DNA from: Bacilli bacterium
Lineage (GTDB): Bacteria; Bacillota_I; Bacilli_A; RF39; UBA660
Direction of reading: 5' to 3'
Assembly: GCA_900768345.1 (NCBI GenBank)
Contig: CAAGCO010000020.1
Span: 127,629-191,628 of the forward strand
DNA length: 64,000 bases
The notes under the pieces were generated by a model. It saw only the letters and a program-made list of their open reading frames with translations, made no database searches and was not told the DNA's origin. The number at the start of each line of letters is the position of its first letter. Positions within the stretch are counted from its first letter, which is position 1. Made by a program: the position numbers and the translations under genes. Below, in pieces: positions 62,601-64,000 of the stretch.

Positions 62601-63600
62601 ACCAAGAGGAGTTATAGAAAATGTAAAAGAAGTATTTAAACCAAACACTGAATATGAAGAACAACTAGAAAGTAATAAAACATTAGAAAAAGTACTTCAA
62701 ATATTATCTCCTAAAATAAATATCAAGAAAGAAAATGATATTTATACAGGAAGAGAAATAGGATTATTCACTGATTCTCATGCACTATATGAACCAACTT
62801 TAGCAGTCTTAGAAGATATGAGAAAAAATGGAATAACAGAAATATATTCTCTTGGAGATAACATCGGTCTTGGACCTAATCCAACAGAAGTATTAGATAT
62901 GCTTAGTTATTATAAAGTAACATCCATAATGGGTAACAGTGAATACTATAATACTCTTGGAATAGAACCATTTACTTATTTCAATCCTATTAAAGAAGAA
63001 AATCAAGAATGGACAAGAAATAGACTTGGAACAGATAAAATCGAAAGAATGAAACTATGGACTCCATCAATTGATATAACTGTTGGTGATAAGAAAATAG
63101 CACTATGTCACTTTGCAAACGATATAAGATGGGATTATAGAGATCATAGTACATGGACATATCAAGATAATTTCAAAGAAGGAGTTTCAAGCAAACAATT
63201 TCTTTATACAAACTCCCCTGAATCAAGAAAGAAAATTCAAGATATAATTACAAGTAATAGAAGAAACCTTGAATATATAAGAGGATTACTAGATGCTCAA
63301 AATAGTCCGTTATTTAATGGCAAAAAAGTAACTGATTATGATTCTATTATACAAGGGCATGTTCATTTTCAAATGGAAGATAAATTAGATGATACTAAAG
63401 TACATACACTAAGAGCAGCAGGCATAGGATACAAAGACGATCCTAAAGATATGGCATGCTACTATGTATTAAAAGAAAAGAAAGATGGAACATACGATAT
63501 AGAAAAGAAATTAGTAAGCTTTAATAGAAACTTATTATTATCAAACATTAAATCATCAAGCATACCACATAAAGAACCAATACTTAGAATGACTAACTAA
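59698..63600 (+). CDS. 1300-aa helical-repeat protein with ART-like region and C-terminal metallophosphoesterase
   Basis: Start ATG 59698 after GGGGGAG. Residues 1-~530 are repeated amphipathic helices (HEAT-like; no cysteine pattern), 530-~820 helical linker. Residues ~820-970 resemble a possible ART-like region: YAHV (H830), FISVSPIS (S854/S856), MILLYDE, then SEVSVQN (E904), the same order as the 18366 protein. Residues ~1018-1275 form a calcineurin-like phosphoesterase: TDSH (D1026, H1028), GDN (D1054), GNSE (N1080), H1138 and GHVH (H1221, H1223). This set is intact except His-to-Ser at 1081. No signal peptide. Directly after obgE. Confidence 0.8.
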   Translation: MWWLLSYKTILEYLDKSKDSDLKKDKLISRKQERIKNEISKLQIKELVYYLFDSQINENVKKLIIGRIEEIFSRTWKKDDIDSITELITSKNVDSKALEKLYKTYGKNSVTTLLSEKLYPDSLYEIVKNKSISTKSKQMLIILKFNSNDIVKILEDPDDKELLYFIIKEPKYRYQDIKEVLNSTKIAESIKEEVIKYQINISNIQDLLATYLNKESKEKVFEMKSSVINEIINSLNEKTIIKFYDTIFRSDDLAKMIFERRKDTIVNVINKTPKSELWDLLSRARYSPISELIIKLRKTDFNESLKVIRATSLLNILSNKDIPSLSKSIILQYRKKDVESQIADISTFGILTYMENTSFPNEVKELILSLNPNTVKKSIKEIDEDYLKYYITSKYYSKFEDLIIELRVNEKNIFELLKFNNRYPEKAEKIIKLKNEIIRKKLSKLSYIDLITINNIDLIETTKNEIIKANKDIIEKLIQEEDPSYSDVAYLLKKEYIPEEIKKLLLRHINIDEENLSGIIELINSSNNIFVINRYEELKSFMSLLGINIKSFIQYGSGSTTYKTWLTDVLNIIDNGKTEDFLKVSSYFFKNFYDEDSKKENNVYVISNLLELLKIYTIYPELCASLIAERPTLSKEDKQDLRFLFNIKSTKDIKNINELKGLRRSTYNEYSALVKSGKIKAFNIYQIKKIFNDILFSNAIEEIKKIDGSCGVEALRNYNKNNEFLCRYIDELMKYVSIIELVEYSNDTKGLIEVLEYIFSGSYKEFLCIQGEFSDLGKKIQRLYELDSQMNLTKLEKAKKLPNVVSEELSKKYGGEVLDFSDKNYILYAHVLSNKEKLEDIINGRSNGKSNFISVSPISYAGQKYYYDYSNMILLYDEIRTGSFICSSRENIGSNRLIKNNSSEVSVQNVRQKGILETSSATKQNAEALLYREGLIPKGIALPGGREPNTEEMECHKKYNLPFVITQEPRGVIENVKEVFKPNTEYEEQLESNKTLEKVLQILSPKINIKKENDIYTGREIGLFTDSHALYEPTLAVLEDMRKNGITEIYSLGDNIGLGPNPTEVLDMLSYYKVTSIMGNSEYYNTLGIEPFTYFNPIKEENQEWTRNRLGTDKIERMKLWTPSIDITVGDKKIALCHFANDIRWDYRDHSTWTYQDNFKEGVSSKQFLYTNSPESRKKIQDIITSNRRNLEYIRGLLDAQNSPLFNGKKVTDYDSIIQGHVHFQMEDKLDDTKVHTLRAAGIGYKDDPKDMACYYVLKEKKDGTYDIEKKLVSFNRNLLLSNIKSSSIPHKEPILRMTN

Positions 63601-63618
63601 AAGTCATTCTTTTTTTAT
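63587..63618 (+). terminator. Terminator after the 1300-aa gene
   Basis: AGAATGACT / AGTCATTCT stem overlapping the stop codon, then seven T. Confidence 0.85.
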
Positions 63619-63689
63619 TTAAAAATATTAATTATTATTCCTTAATTCATTTTTATATGTTATATTATTCAATGATAGGAGAGTAGAAA

Positions 63690-64000
63690 ATGAAAAATAA
63701 AAAAGGATTTACATTAGTTGAGTTACTTGCTGTTATCGCAATACTAGCAATACTAGTAATTATAGCGCTTCCTAATGTAATAAATTTATATAATAAAGCA
63801 CAAAAGGAAACGTTTTTAACTGAGGCAAAAAAGGTTTATAGTGAATCAGAAAAAAAGTATTTATCAAATGCAATAAGTGGTAATAAAACAAATGTTATTA
63901 ATTCAAAAGACAATTCTAAACTCGATATGACAGGAAAGAAACTTCAATATTGTGTCATTTTAAATAGTAGTGGTAAAGTAACTGATATGAAAGTATCTAA
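63690..64000 (+). CDS. Type IV prepilin, N-terminal part (runs past the window)
   Basis: ATG 63690 follows GATAGGAGAG. The N-terminus is a textbook type IV prepilin: MKNKKGFTLVELLAVIAILAIL, with cleavage expected after KKG and a hydrophobic helix. The following residues are a pilin-like polar region with one cysteine (LQYCVIL). It is cut by the window at residue ~103. It is a likely substrate of the prepilin peptidase at 43526 and the PilC-like platform at 41707, though they lie 20 kb apart. Confidence 0.9.
   Translation, partial: MKNKKGFTLVELLAVIAILAILVIIALPNVINLYNKAQKETFLTEAKKVYSESEKKYLSNAISGNKTNVINSKDNSKLDMTGKKLQYCVILNSSGKVTDMKVS

Overview
The window is AT-rich, gene-dense chromosomal DNA from a low-GC Gram-positive bacterium. 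Signs of Firmicutes/Bacilli are the long PHP-containing PolC, three T-box leaders (tyr, asp, ile), a SigA-type sigma factor, a SigK-type sporulation sigma factor, EF-P/L33/L32, a YycJ-like hydrolase, a TmcAL homologue and prepilin processing genes. TGA terminates real genes (for example at 23604-23606 and 6105-6107) and tryptophan is TGG, so the code is standard and not the Mycoplasma code, although the tmRNA tag ends in AFA as Mycoplasma tags do. Together this fits an uncultured gut Bacilli lineage near the Mollicutes (RF39-like). That placement is an inference, not something the sequence proves.

Layout. 1-9.5 kb: an SDR gene, rpmG-efp, a Tyr T-box controlling dut-tyrS, small membrane proteins, a degenerate metallophosphoesterase, an EIIB-like protein without its cysteine next to a thioredoxin-like protein, a CDP-alcohol phosphotransferase, tmRNA and tRNA-Gln/tRNA-Thr. 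9.6-16 kb: a more accessory stretch with desulfoferrodoxin, many small or broken genes, a duplicated 62-base leader, an epimerase, tag, an XRE remnant, and TraX- and ICMT-like membrane proteins. 16-26 kb: gpmA, a sugar isomerase, a glucosaminidase-like protein, two possible ADP-ribosyltransferase-fold proteins, an Asp T-box with aspS, and lysS. 26-41 kb: replication and housekeeping genes (polC, polA, walJ-like, tmcAL, rpmF, ppa, sigA, lepA). 41-47 kb: type IV pilin machinery (PilC-like, prepilin peptidase), an L,D-transpeptidase, and a camelysin-like surface protein with an embedded dockerin. 47-53 kb: an Ile T-box with ileS, a GLUG-repeat protein, a secreted protein with a VirB2-like tail, and sigK. 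53-57 kb: the anaerobic ribonucleotide reductase operon, in which the glycyl-radical loop appears to be a separate 52-aa polypeptide between nrdD and nrdG. 57-64 kb: two exported proteins, obgE, a 1300-aa protein with helical repeats, an ART-like region and a metallophosphoesterase, and the start of a prepilin gene.

Regulation is unusually legible. Twelve promoters show a -35 and a -10 separated by exactly 17 bases, many with a TGn extension. Two of them place the predicted +1 on the A of an ATG that has no Shine-Dalgarno sequence (lepA and the CDP-alcohol phosphotransferase), which predicts leaderless mRNAs.

The strongest candidates for new biology are the split NrdD, the 1300-aa ART-like/phosphoesterase protein with its two smaller ART-like relatives, the dockerin inserted in a camelysin-type protein, and the leaderless promoter geometry. 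All domain calls come from reading the sequence; no database search was run.
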